NCBI RefSeq assembly: GCF_017603825.1
Contig: NZ_CP072014.1
Location: 868,001 to 932,000 of the forward strand
Source of the DNA: Arthrobacter crystallopoietes
Lineage (GTDB): Bacteria; Actinomycetota; Actinomycetes; Actinomycetales; Micrococcaceae
Length of the DNA: 64,000 bases
Direction: 5' to 3'
The stretch's first letter is position 1; each line of letters starts with the position of its first letter. Under the pieces are notes generated by a model. The model saw only the letters and a program-made list of their open reading frames with translations, searched no databases and was not told the origin of the DNA. Shown here piece after piece: positions 8,783 to 17,488 of this stretch. Both the position numbers and the translations under genes were made by a program.

Positions 8783-10446
8783 GCCTCCTGCGTTCGGCCC
8801 GCCAACTGCTGCCGGGCACGGCGGACTATGCCCCGCTGAAGCGCAGTTGGAAGAACGATCTGATTGCCGGCATTACGGTGGGCATCGTTGCCCTGCCGCT
8901 GGCTCTGGCGTTCGGCGTCAGTTCGGGAGCCGGCGCGGCCGCAGGATTGATCACGGCCATCGTGGCCGGGGTTGTGGCCGCTGTTTTTGGTGGCTCCAAT
9001 GTCCAGGTCTCCGGCCCCACCGGTGCAATGGTGGTGGTGCTCGCACCGGTTATTGCCCTGCACGGCATGCAGTCCCTGGCCCTCGTGACGATTATGGCCG
9101 GCGTCATCGTGCTGGCCGCGGGCGCCCTGAAACTCGGCCGCGCGGTCGGCTACATTCCGTGGCCAGTGATTGAGGGTTTCACCCTCGGCATCGCCATCAT
9201 CATCTTCCTGCAGCAGGTCCCCGCCGCCTTCGGTGTGCCGGCCGGTGACAGCACCAATGCCGCCGTCGCTGCGTTCCAATCGCTGCGGAACACGGACTTC
9301 TCCACCCTTTTCTGGCCCCTTGTCCTGGTCCTGATTGTCGCCGCGATCATGCTGGCCGCCCCGAAGATCCATCCGCAGCTGCCCGGGTCCATCATCGGCA
9401 TCATTGTTGCCACGTTGGTTGCAGGTTTGGCCGGGCTCCCCGTTACGAGGATCGGCGACCTGCCCAGCTCGCTGCCGGCACCATCCGTTCCTTACTTCGA
9501 TCCGGGTCTCGTCACGGCGCTGCTTGGCCCGGCCCTGACCATCGCGGCGCTGGCCGCCATCGAGTCACTGCTGTCGGCGCGCGTGGCCGCGTCCATCTCG
9601 GATACCGGTCCCTACGATCCGGACCGCGAGCTGGTGGGTCAGGGCTTGGCATCGGTGGCATCGGGCTTCTTCGGAGGCATGCCGGCAACCGGGGCCATCG
9701 CCCGGACCGCCGTCAACATCAGGGCCGGCGCAAAGACCCGCGCTTCCACGATCGTGCACGCGCTGGTGCTCCTCGGCGTCGTCTACCTGGCCACCGGGCC
9801 GGTGGGACAGATCCCGCTGGCAGCACTTTCCGGTGTGTTGATGGTGACCGCTTTCCGGATGATCTCCCCGGCGACCCTGCGCAGCGTCATCGGCTCCACC
9901 CGCGCCGATACCGTCACCTTCTTCGTCACCGCCGTCATTACGGTGTCCTTTGACCTGATCCAGGCGGTGGAAATCGGTATCGTCGTCGCTGCCTTCTTCG
10001 CCCTGCGCTCCCTGGTCAAGGCCAGCGGCGTGCACCGCGAGGAACTTCCCGGCCCGGCACAGGACGGGGACGAACAGATTGCCCTCTTCCGCCTTGACGG
10101 CGCCTTGTTCTTCGGGGCTTCCGAGCGCGTGCTGGAACGGGTGAGCGCCATCCGCAGTGTCCACGTGGTCATTATCCGGATGTCCCAGCTGCAGATCCTC
10201 GATGCCACCGGGGCAAGGGTTATCGCCGAGCTCGTGACCGCCCTGGAACGCCGCGGGATCACGGTCCTCATCAAAGGGATCCAGGAGCGGCACCTGAAGC
10301 TGGCAACACACGTGGGCGTACTGGAATCATTGCGCCACCACAAACACCTGTTCGCAGAGCTGGAACCGGCCGTGGAACACGCGCGCAGCCACGTCTCACG
10401 TGCCCGGCAGCAAACAACGACCGCTAGAACTCGAGGCATGTCATAG
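8779..10446 (+). CDS. SulP family anion permease with STAS domain
   Basis: 555 residues. The N-terminal two thirds are polytopic, starting with LLPGTADYAPLKRSWKNDLIAGITVGIVALPLALAFG and GPTGAMVVVLAPVIA, typical of SulP carriers (sulfate, bicarbonate or other oxyanions). A C-terminal STAS domain from about 435 contains VVIIRMSQLQILDATGARVIAELV. The GTG start overlaps the arsR stop by 4 nt. Its neighbours are nitrogen-oxide genes, so an oxyanion role is plausible, but sequence alone does not tell sulfate from bicarbonate. Confidence 0.87.
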   Translation: MSLLRSARQLLPGTADYAPLKRSWKNDLIAGITVGIVALPLALAFGVSSGAGAAAGLITAIVAGVVAAVFGGSNVQVSGPTGAMVVVLAPVIALHGMQSLALVTIMAGVIVLAAGALKLGRAVGYIPWPVIEGFTLGIAIIIFLQQVPAAFGVPAGDSTNAAVAAFQSLRNTDFSTLFWPLVLVLIVAAIMLAAPKIHPQLPGSIIGIIVATLVAGLAGLPVTRIGDLPSSLPAPSVPYFDPGLVTALLGPALTIAALAAIESLLSARVAASISDTGPYDPDRELVGQGLASVASGFFGGMPATGAIARTAVNIRAGAKTRASTIVHALVLLGVVYLATGPVGQIPLAALSGVLMVTAFRMISPATLRSVIGSTRADTVTFFVTAVITVSFDLIQAVEIGIVVAAFFALRSLVKASGVHREELPGPAQDGDEQIALFRLDGALFFGASERVLERVSAIRSVHVVIIRMSQLQILDATGARVIAELVTALERRGITVLIKGIQERHLKLATHVGVLESLRHHKHLFAELEPAVEHARSHVSRARQQTTTARTRGMS

Positions 10447-10511
10447 TGGCGTTGATCTGAAGGGCCAGATAAGAAGCGTCCGCCGGAGGTGTTCCCGGTA
10501 GAGAGACAGGG

Positions 10512-10543
10512 AGCTGGAGCAGTGCACCGCTATTCTTCCAGCT
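10512..10543. terminator. Possible terminator between convergent sulP and nirK
   Basis: Seven-base arms AGCTGGA and TCCAGCT with an 18-nt loop, touching the nirK stop codon. No T-run. Weak. Confidence 0.3.
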
Positions 10544-13214
10544 AGTCGGCTACTTCAATGACGCCCGTCGCCCCGCGTTCGGCGTCCACGAAGGCATGGT
10601 TGACGAACGTGTATCGGCCGGCCTCCGCGAACCCGAGCTCGACGAATCCGCCTTGCGCGGCCGCCAGGTCAAGGGCCTGCGCCCCGCCCCGTTCGGCGTT
10701 GTCCGGCTCCAGCAGGTAGGCGCCTTCCTTGAACACGGTGTCGAACTGCCCGCCCACTACATGGAAGCTGGTGCCGCGGGAAGGACCTGCGGCCAGCAGC
10801 CAGATACGCAGGCGCTCCCCGGCCTTCACCTTCAGTGGGTGGTGCATGTATTGCGTGGCGTGGCCGTTGAACATCACGATGTCCGGATCGTCTGCAGCAA
10901 TCTTGTCCACGTTTACCGGCCCGGCCTGCTCACCGAGATAGGCCTCGGACTGGACCAGCAGGAACTCCTTGTCTACCGCCGGCAGGTCTGCCGGGTCGAT
11001 GATCACCGCGCCGAACAGGCCGGAGGCTATGTGCGCAGACATCGGCATGGTGCCGCAGTGGTAGAGCCAGATGCCGGAACGCTCTGCCGTGAACTCGTAC
11101 ACCAGCGATTCGCCCGGCGGAATGGTCCGCATGGGCTCGTCCGGGGAAACAGCACCGGCATGGAAGTCCACCGAGTGGCCCATGGTTCCGTTGTTGACCA
11201 GCGTGATTTCGAATCTGTCGCCGACCTTGCCCCGCAGCGTCGGCCCCATGACGCGGCCGTTGAAGGTCCAGGCCTGCTGCACGATGCCGGGAGCCACCTC
11301 CTGCGCCAGTTCCTCGACGTTGAGGGTCAGCTGGTGCGTGCTGCGAGGCGCAGCCGGCGCCAGCTCTGCTGCACGCGGCTCGAAGTCCTGGCCCGGCGGG
11401 GCATGGAAATCCAGCACGTCTGCGGCAACGCCCGTGCCGTCGTCGTTGTTCATGTGGTTTGCATGGCCGTCGGCCGGAACCTGCGCCGCGATTCCAGCAT
11501 CCGCCGCGCTCCCGGCCTCGGCGGAGCCGGTCACCTTGATCTGAAAGACCATGCCCTGGCTGCGGTGGCCCACCACGGTGCACCAGCCTTCTGTGTCCGT
11601 GCCGATGATGCCCGCGTCGAGGGTGGCGGATTCGCCCGGGTAGAGCCGGCCGGATTCCTGCCCCGTGGCCAGCCGCAGGTCATGCACCGTGGTGGGATCC
11701 TCGTTGGTCAGTTCGATGACCAGCCGGTTGCCCTCGGGGACATCCACGGATGCGGGTGAGAAGCGCATATTGTTGGCCGAGACCCGGACCGTAGTGGTCT
11801 CGCCGGTAGGTTCAACTGCGGAGGCTGGAGCGGTGGAACCGGACAGCGCTGCCGGGTCCAGGGCCACACCGCCGGCCGCGCCGAGCAGCACCAGGATCAC
11901 CCCGGCGGCGCCCCAGGCAAGGTGGTTCTTCGGCCGGGGCGCTGCCCCGACCTGCAGCGGCAGCGGCTTGCCGCCGTTGGCCGCCAGCGCCTTCCGCCCC
12001 GCAACAGAGGCTTTCACGGCCCGGAACATCAGCGGCAGGAACGAGGCGAACGCCAACAGCACCAGCACGGATACGATGACCCGCACCCAGCTGGGCACCG
12101 GCAGCACGCAGAGCAGCAAACCAAAATTCACGACGGCGATGCGCAGCATCGCGAATTTGCTCATCTGCGCGCCGGCTGCCTTGACCGCCGCAGGGCCTCC
12201 GCCCATCACGGCAGGCATCAGGTAGCCCATCACGCCCAGCAGCACCTGGGCCACGAACCCGGCGGCGAACGGCGCGGTCAGCTCTTCCAACCGATGCGGG
12301 TCCAGCGGTCCGGAGACCAGCATCGCGAAGAGCGCGATCAGCGATCCACCCAGCCACAACAGTCCGGCGCCGACCGAAAAGCCGGGGAAATCGTCCGGCC
12401 GCTTCGCCAGGGCACAGCGGATAAAGTACACGCCGATGTAGGCCACCCCGGCCAGGTAAAGCAGGACACCGATGGCTGCGGCCGGAGCCAGCCCGGCCAG
12501 CGCCCCGAGTACCGAAACCGCCAGTCCGGCGCCCATGGCAACCAGGCTGCGCCAACCGGCCAGGTCCATCCCGGCGGGCATCCGGGTATGCAGAATGGTA
12601 GGCCAGAGCGTGATCAGGGTTCCGATCACCGTCAGTCCGACGAAGCCGAGCAGATTGGTCACCTGGTGTGCCAGCAGGAGGCGGGCATGGGCCGCGTCGT
12701 TCAATCCGTAGGCCAGTGCCGCCCCGAAAGCGGCCCCGGCCGGCAGCAGCAACGCGGCTGCTATATAGAACTTCACCGTGGTGGCGAACCGTGATGGCAG
12801 CGCGCGGCGCAGTTGCAGCATCAGATGCACGGCATGCCAGGCAACCGAACCGCCCACCACTACGGCGCCGATCAATGTCAGGAGCCAGATGCCGGACAGA
12901 ATGCCGGCAATGGTCACTACGATCCCGGCGTTCAAGGTCCGGATGCGCCACAGCTGCATAGCCCGCGCCGTATCCGGCAGGCGGTTCTTCAGCAGCGCCT
13001 CGGTAAAGTGCTGGCTCCAGACCAGGATGGAGTTGGTCACCATGCCCAGCGTGAACATGTGGACCAGCAGCCACCGCGATTCGGGGACGAATGGATGCGC
13101 GAACGCCAGGACAACGAGCAGCACAAACCACACGGTGACCGGAAGGCTGGCCTTGCGGTGCCATGAGGACCGGCGCGCCGGCCGGAGGGTTTGCCCTGCC
13201 GCTTTCGTTGTCAT
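10542..13214 (-). CDS. nirK: Membrane-anchored three-cupredoxin copper nitrite reductase
   Basis: 890 residues, more than twice a classical NirK. Residues about 1-450 are a polytopic membrane region of around a dozen hydrophobic segments. A first cupredoxin domain (about 470-560) keeps type-1 copper ligands: His in TVHDLRL, Cys and His in GWCTVVGHRSQGM, and Met. Two further cupredoxin domains (about 625-890) are NirK-like: MGHSVDFHAG and WLYHCGTMPMSAHIASGLFG give type-1 and type-2 copper ligands, and GTSFHVVGGQFDTV gives the partner-subunit type-2 His. It should reduce nitrite to NO outside the membrane; the extra cupredoxin may deliver electrons. Divergent from hmp, which removes NO. A multicopper oxidase of other function cannot be excluded. 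Confidence 0.8.
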   Translation of the reverse strand: MTTKAAGQTLRPARRSSWHRKASLPVTVWFVLLVVLAFAHPFVPESRWLLVHMFTLGMVTNSILVWSQHFTEALLKNRLPDTARAMQLWRIRTLNAGIVVTIAGILSGIWLLTLIGAVVVGGSVAWHAVHLMLQLRRALPSRFATTVKFYIAAALLLPAGAAFGAALAYGLNDAAHARLLLAHQVTNLLGFVGLTVIGTLITLWPTILHTRMPAGMDLAGWRSLVAMGAGLAVSVLGALAGLAPAAAIGVLLYLAGVAYIGVYFIRCALAKRPDDFPGFSVGAGLLWLGGSLIALFAMLVSGPLDPHRLEELTAPFAAGFVAQVLLGVMGYLMPAVMGGGPAAVKAAGAQMSKFAMLRIAVVNFGLLLCVLPVPSWVRVIVSVLVLLAFASFLPLMFRAVKASVAGRKALAANGGKPLPLQVGAAPRPKNHLAWGAAGVILVLLGAAGGVALDPAALSGSTAPASAVEPTGETTTVRVSANNMRFSPASVDVPEGNRLVIELTNEDPTTVHDLRLATGQESGRLYPGESATLDAGIIGTDTEGWCTVVGHRSQGMVFQIKVTGSAEAGSAADAGIAAQVPADGHANHMNNDDGTGVAADVLDFHAPPGQDFEPRAAELAPAAPRSTHQLTLNVEELAQEVAPGIVQQAWTFNGRVMGPTLRGKVGDRFEITLVNNGTMGHSVDFHAGAVSPDEPMRTIPPGESLVYEFTAERSGIWLYHCGTMPMSAHIASGLFGAVIIDPADLPAVDKEFLLVQSEAYLGEQAGPVNVDKIAADDPDIVMFNGHATQYMHHPLKVKAGERLRIWLLAAGPSRGTSFHVVGGQFDTVFKEGAYLLEPDNAERGGAQALDLAAAQGGFVELGFAEAGRYTFVNHAFVDAERGATGVIEVAD

Positions 13215-13567
13215 AGGGATTTTGCTCTTCTACTGGAATTCAGTGGGGCCGGTTTCGTTAAGGCACGCCGTCGTCGTGGCCATCGACGTGGCCGCGGCTC
13301 CGAGGAGGCTTGCTGCGGCGAGGGCGGGGACCCCTCGCCACCCGCGTAACCCCTTCCGGCGAAAGCCGCAGGGCCTGCAGCCGTGATGGAACTGCCTGCA
13401 TGCATTATCAAACCAGATCGATCCCTACTGTGATATCAAACACACCACGGCCGAATGGGCCGCGGAAAACCAGGCAACTTTCTACGGTGTGTAGAAATGT
13501 GGATTTAAACCAGTATATCGAATGCTACTTTTGAGGCATCAGCCACCTTCTGACCCAAGGAGTAACG
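13215..13567. promoter_or_regulatory. nirK-hmp divergent regulatory region
   Basis: About 350 bp without a gene. It becomes AT-rich towards hmp and holds a dyad at 13479-13497. This is the natural place for NO or oxygen control of both genes. No classical FNR site was recognised. Confidence 0.5.
13479..13497. promoter_or_regulatory. 19-bp dyad upstream of hmp (TTTCTACGGTGTGTAGAAA)
   Basis: Seven-base perfect arms around a 5-nt spacer, about 70 bp upstream of the hmp start. Candidate operator for an NO-responsive repressor such as NsrR. The sequence does not match a consensus I can state with certainty. Confidence 0.45.
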
Positions 13568-14740
13568 ATGCTCTCGGAGAAATCACGCCCCATCATTGAA
13601 GCCACCCTCCCCCTGGTGGGCGAGCGGTTGGGGAGCATTACGCCGAACTTTTACAGCCGCCTGTTCGCGGCGCATCCGGAACTCCTGGACGGCCTTTTCA
13701 GCCGCGCCAACCAGCGCAACGGGGAGCAGCAGAAGGCCCTGGCCGGCTCCATCGCGGCCTTCGCCTCCGCCCTGGTCGCCAACCCGGATCTGATCCCCGA
13801 AACCATGCTCAGCCGCATCGCCAACAAGCACACCTCGCTGGGCATCACCGAAGACCAGTACGACATCGTCTACAAGTACCTCTTCGAAGCCATCGCCGAA
13901 GAACTGGCCGATGTGATCACCGCCGAGATCGCCGAAGCCTGGACCGAGGTCTACTGGCTGATGGCCAACGCCCTGATCAAGATCGAAAAGGGCCTCTACG
14001 CCCGGCAGGCCAATGACAAGATGTGGATGCCGTGGAAGGTCGTGGAGAAGAACCCGGCCGGCACCGGCGCCATGACATTCGTCCTCGAGCCGGCGGACGA
14101 CACCCCGGTCACCGTCGCCCGCCCCGGCCAGTTCATCAGCGTCAAGGTCCAACTGCCCGACGGCCTGCACCAGGTCCGCCAGTACTCGCTCTCCGCCGAC
14201 GTCGACTCCACCGACCGCCGCGTCTTCACCACCAAGCTCGACGACGGCGGCGAAGTCTCCCCCGTACTCCACCGCAACGTCCAGATCGGCGATGTCCTCG
14301 AGCTGTCCAATCCCTACGGCGACGTCACCCTGGACGAGGGCGACACTCCGGTGGTCTTCGCAACGGCAGGCATCGGCTGCACCCCCTCCGCATCCGCGCT
14401 GCGCTCCCTGGCCCGGCAGGGTTCCAGCCGCGAAGTCATGGTGCTGCACGCGGAAAAGAACCTGGAAGCCTGGGCCCTCCGCGACCAGATGGTCAACGAC
14501 ATCGAAAAGCTCGACGGCGCCAACCTCAAGCTGTGGCTCGAAGAACCGGCCGAAGGCGCCAGCACGGGCTTCATGTCCCTGCAGGACGTCGAGCTTCCGG
14601 CCGATGCCTCCGTCTACGTCTGCGGCCCGCTGCCGTTCATGAAGTCCATCCGCAGCCAGGCGATCGACGCAGGCATCCCCGCCACCAAAATCCATTATGA
14701 GGTCTTCGGCCCGGACCTCTGGCTCGCCTCCGCCAGCTAG
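13568..14740 (+). CDS. hmp: Flavohaemoglobin, nitric oxide dioxygenase
   Basis: 390 residues in the standard three-domain layout: globin (about 1-138, proximal His88 in RIANKHTSLGI, TyrB10 in NFYSRLF), FAD-binding ferredoxin-reductase part (about 150-255, RQYSLSAD) and NAD-binding part (about 260-390, FATAGIGCTPSASALRSL, YVCGPLPFMKSI, EVFGPDLW). An AAGGAG Shine-Dalgarno stands 6 nt before the ATG. It oxidises NO to nitrate with O2 and NAD(P)H in the cytoplasm. Divergent position to nirK and vicinity to nar genes fit a detoxification role. Confidence 0.95.
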   Translation: MLSEKSRPIIEATLPLVGERLGSITPNFYSRLFAAHPELLDGLFSRANQRNGEQQKALAGSIAAFASALVANPDLIPETMLSRIANKHTSLGITEDQYDIVYKYLFEAIAEELADVITAEIAEAWTEVYWLMANALIKIEKGLYARQANDKMWMPWKVVEKNPAGTGAMTFVLEPADDTPVTVARPGQFISVKVQLPDGLHQVRQYSLSADVDSTDRRVFTTKLDDGGEVSPVLHRNVQIGDVLELSNPYGDVTLDEGDTPVVFATAGIGCTPSASALRSLARQGSSREVMVLHAEKNLEAWALRDQMVNDIEKLDGANLKLWLEEPAEGASTGFMSLQDVELPADASVYVCGPLPFMKSIRSQAIDAGIPATKIHYEVFGPDLWLASAS

Positions 14741-14826
14741 GGCCGGGCGGTTTTATTCTGCCGATACCGGACAGTCGCCAACCCTTCCAGCTGGTGGCCG
14801 GGCGGCCAGACCCTCCGTGACGGCCC

Positions 14827-14843
14827 GGCCCTTCGAAGGGGCC
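14827..14843. terminator. Hairpin between convergent hmp and narK
   Basis: Arms GGCCC and GGGCC around a 7-nt TTCGAAG loop, with another GC-rich inverted repeat just upstream. No T-run. Could serve both convergent genes. Confidence 0.4.
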
Positions 14844-14891
14844 GATCCGCGCAGGTGCGCGGTCAACAACATCAGCCTTTGGGGACGCCCG

Positions 14892-16103
14892 TTAGATTGC
14901 CTCGGTCTCCGCGGCTCGCCGGGATGGCTGCCGTTTGAGGTAGAGCCAGGTGTAGATCAGCGCTATCAGGGCCGTGGCCGCGAGCAGGAGCAGTCCGATG
15001 GCGTAGCTGTTGTCCTCGGCGTTGTAGGTGGCGCCCATGACCAGCGGCGGGAAGTAGCCGCCCAGTCCGCCGGCCGCGCTCACGATACCGGTCACGGAGC
15101 CTACCCGTTCGGGAGGGGAACTGGTTCCGACCCAGGCAAAGACACCGCCGGTGCCCAGCCCGAGGGCAGAGGCCATGCCCAGGAACGTCAGGCCGGCGGG
15201 GATTTCGCCGTCGGGCCGCAGGTTGACGACGAAGGCCAGTACCGCCACCGCTGCCAGGGACACCAGCACGACGGGTTTGGAGCCGATCTTGTCGGCCAGG
15301 ATGCCGCCGACCGGCCGTGCCAGCACGGCCGCCAGCGCGAACCCGGCCGTGCGCGTGCCGGCGCCCGTCGGGTCCATCTCGTAGATGTCCCGGAGGTAGG
15401 TCGGCAGGTAGTTGCTGAACGAGACAAAGCCGCCGAAGACCACGGCGTAAAGGAAGCACATCTGCCAGGTCACTTTGAGCTTGGCGGCTGCCAGCAGCTT
15501 GGGCACAACAGGATTAGTGTTCGGTGTCCAGCCGGGGGCTTCCCGCAGGAAGAACCATACGACGGCGGCCACCGCCACCAGCAGGACCGCGACCAGCAGG
15601 TGTGTGGGAAAGTAGCCGATCCAGCCCACCAGGCGCGGGGTCAGGAATGCGGCCAGCGCCGTGCCGCCCATGCCCGCACCGAATACACCCGTAGCGAAGC
15701 CGCGTCGTGATGCCTCGAACCACGGGCTGACAAAGGGAATTCCGACGGCGAAGATGGTGCCGGCCACGCCGAGCAGGAAGGCGAAAATGACCAGCAGCAG
15801 GTAGGACTGCAGGACACCGGCCAGCGAGACCAGCAGAACTGCCGGGGTCGTAGCGAGCAGGACCGCCGTGAACATCACCCGTCCGCCAAAGCGGTCCGTC
15901 AGCGCTCCCATGACGATCCGGCCGAGCGAGCCGACGAAGACGGGCATCGCGACGACGATGGACGTCTGGGTGGAGCTGAGGTCCATTTGCTGGGTGTAGC
16001 TCGCGCTGAGCGGGGCGATGATGGTCCAGGCCCAGAACGCCATGACCGAGGCGAGCGTGGCAAGGACAAGGTTTCGGGTCTGGCCCGGGGCGCCTTTTTC
16101 CAC
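14892..16103 (-). CDS. narK: Nitrate/nitrite transporter, MFS NNP family
   Basis: 403 residues, about 12 membrane segments, within the usual NarK/NasA length. It shows the NNP pattern: NLVLATLASVMAFWAWTIIAPLS, MPVFVGSLGRIVMGALTDRFGGR, FVSPWFEASRRGFATGVFGAGMGGTALAAFLTP, and the second half VSFSNYLPTYLRDIY and ARPVGGILADKIGSK. Located 12 bp after narI on the same strand, so it is probably the last gene of the narGHJI-K operon. It would exchange nitrate and nitrite for the membrane nitrate reductase. Confidence 0.9.
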   Translation of the reverse strand: MEKGAPGQTRNLVLATLASVMAFWAWTIIAPLSASYTQQMDLSSTQTSIVVAMPVFVGSLGRIVMGALTDRFGGRVMFTAVLLATTPAVLLVSLAGVLQSYLLLVIFAFLLGVAGTIFAVGIPFVSPWFEASRRGFATGVFGAGMGGTALAAFLTPRLVGWIGYFPTHLLVAVLLVAVAAVVWFFLREAPGWTPNTNPVVPKLLAAAKLKVTWQMCFLYAVVFGGFVSFSNYLPTYLRDIYEMDPTGAGTRTAGFALAAVLARPVGGILADKIGSKPVVLVSLAAVAVLAFVVNLRPDGEIPAGLTFLGMASALGLGTGGVFAWVGTSSPPERVGSVTGIVSAAGGLGGYFPPLVMGATYNAEDNSYAIGLLLLAATALIALIYTWLYLKRQPSRRAAETEAI

Positions 16104-16115
16104 CGGAATTCCTTT

Positions 16116-16868
16116 CTACTTCCGCTCGCGGTCCCGGGTGCCTACCGGCTGCCAGCCCGGCTGCCGCGCCCGGCTCCCGGGGGCCGTGCCGACGTCGCGG
16201 CTGCGGTAGACGATGTAGGGCCGGAACAGGTAGTGCAGGGGCGCGGTGAACGCATGCACCAGCCGGGTGAACGGCCAGATGCAGAACAGCAGCATCCCCA
16301 CCAGGGTGTGCAGGTGGAAGGAGAACGGAGCGGCTGCCATGGAGGCGATGTCCGGTTGGAAGATGAACAGGGACCGGAACCACGGCGAGACAGTTTCGCG
16401 GTAGTTGTGGCCGTGGCCGCCCAGGAAGACGCTGGCCAGCGTTGTCCAGAGTCCGAACACTATCGCCGCTACCAGCACCACATACATGAGCTTGTCGTTC
16501 TTGGTGGTGGCCATGAAGACCGGCCCCGTCGTGCGGCGGCGGATGATCAGAAGGATGATGCCGCCCAGGGTGCCAATCCCTGCGATGCCGCCGACAAAGA
16601 GTGCATTGAAGTGGTAGAAGTCCTGGCTCATGCCGACTGCTTCGGTCCAGGACTTCGGAATGACCAGGCCGAAGAAGTGCCCGGCGATGACCGCGAGGAT
16701 ACCGAAATGGAAGATCGGCGAGCCGATGCGCAGCAGCTTCGATTCGTAGAGCTGCGAGGAGCGTGTGGTCCAGCCGAACTGGTCATATTTGTACCGCCAG
16801 ATACTGCCGCCGACGAGGATGGCGACCATGACGTAGGGCAGCACGCCCCAGAGCAGAATGTCCATCAT
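16116..16868 (-). CDS. narI: Respiratory nitrate reductase gamma subunit (cytochrome b)
   Basis: 250 residues, five membrane segments. Haem-ligand histidines are expected in FHFGILAVIAGHFFGLVIP and in FHLHTLVGMLLFCIWPFTRLVHAFTAP, both seen. It oxidises menaquinol on the outer face and passes electrons to NarH. The start overlaps the narJ stop by 4 nt. The C-terminal tail after YRSRDVG is basic and Gly/Arg rich, as in actinobacterial homologues. Confidence 0.93.
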   Translation of the reverse strand: MMDILLWGVLPYVMVAILVGGSIWRYKYDQFGWTTRSSQLYESKLLRIGSPIFHFGILAVIAGHFFGLVIPKSWTEAVGMSQDFYHFNALFVGGIAGIGTLGGIILLIIRRRTTGPVFMATTKNDKLMYVVLVAAIVFGLWTTLASVFLGGHGHNYRETVSPWFRSLFIFQPDIASMAAAPFSFHLHTLVGMLLFCIWPFTRLVHAFTAPLHYLFRPYIVYRSRDVGTAPGSRARQPGWQPVGTRDRERK

Positions 16869-17488
16869 TGTCCTCCCTGCATCGGCAGCAAACGCGGATC
16901 GTACGGTTCCAGGCCCACGCTTTCCGTGGGCGGGCCGTAACCGGCCATCTTCATCACTTGCTGCCGGTCGGTCGGCGAGGCTCCCGGCAGGGTGTCGCAG
17001 ATAGCTTGCAGGACCTGTGCGTGCGGGAGGCTGTCGTCGACCAGCGCCAGGCGCAGCATCTCGAGACTGGGCCGGTACCTGGTCAGCAGTTCCCGCCCGG
17101 CTGCCAGGTCCACCATTGCCGCGAATTCCAGGACCATCGGCAGGTAATCGGGCAGTTCGCCGTGTGTATTGACCAGCATTCCGCTGTCCCGGTAGACCTG
17201 CTTGAAGCCGATCAGGACCTCGCCGCGGCGGCGCGTATCGCCGTCGGTCCAGTAGGAAAGGTGCAAGGCGTGCCTCTTGCTGAGGTCAAATTCCTGAACG
17301 TACCAGGCCTGCACTTCGGCAAGCGGTTTGGCGGTCAGGGCGTTCAGGACGTCGCCGAACGAGCGGTCAAGCCCGTTGAACTCGGCCAGCGCGGACCGTA
17401 TCAGGGGCATTCGTTCCAGCAGTTCCTCGTCCGGGTACCCCAGGCACCAGGACGCGGCCAGGTAGGTTACCCGCTGCCGCTGCATCAT
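16865..17488 (-). CDS. narJ: Nitrate reductase assembly chaperone
   Basis: 207 residues of the TorD/NarJ type. Recognisable are YLAASWCLGYPDEELLERMPLIRSAL, WYVQEFDLSKRHALHLSYWTDGDTRRRGEVLIGFKQVYRDSG, and GELPDYLPMVLEFAAMVD. The chaperone holds apo-NarGH for Mo-cofactor loading and is not part of the mature enzyme. 4-nt overlaps with narH (upstream) and narI (downstream) show tight coupling. Confidence 0.92.
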   Translation of the reverse strand: MMQRQRVTYLAASWCLGYPDEELLERMPLIRSALAEFNGLDRSFGDVLNALTAKPLAEVQAWYVQEFDLSKRHALHLSYWTDGDTRRRGEVLIGFKQVYRDSGMLVNTHGELPDYLPMVLEFAAMVDLAAGRELLTRYRPSLEMLRLALVDDSLPHAQVLQAICDTLPGASPTDRQQVMKMAGYGPPTESVGLEPYDPRLLPMQGGQ

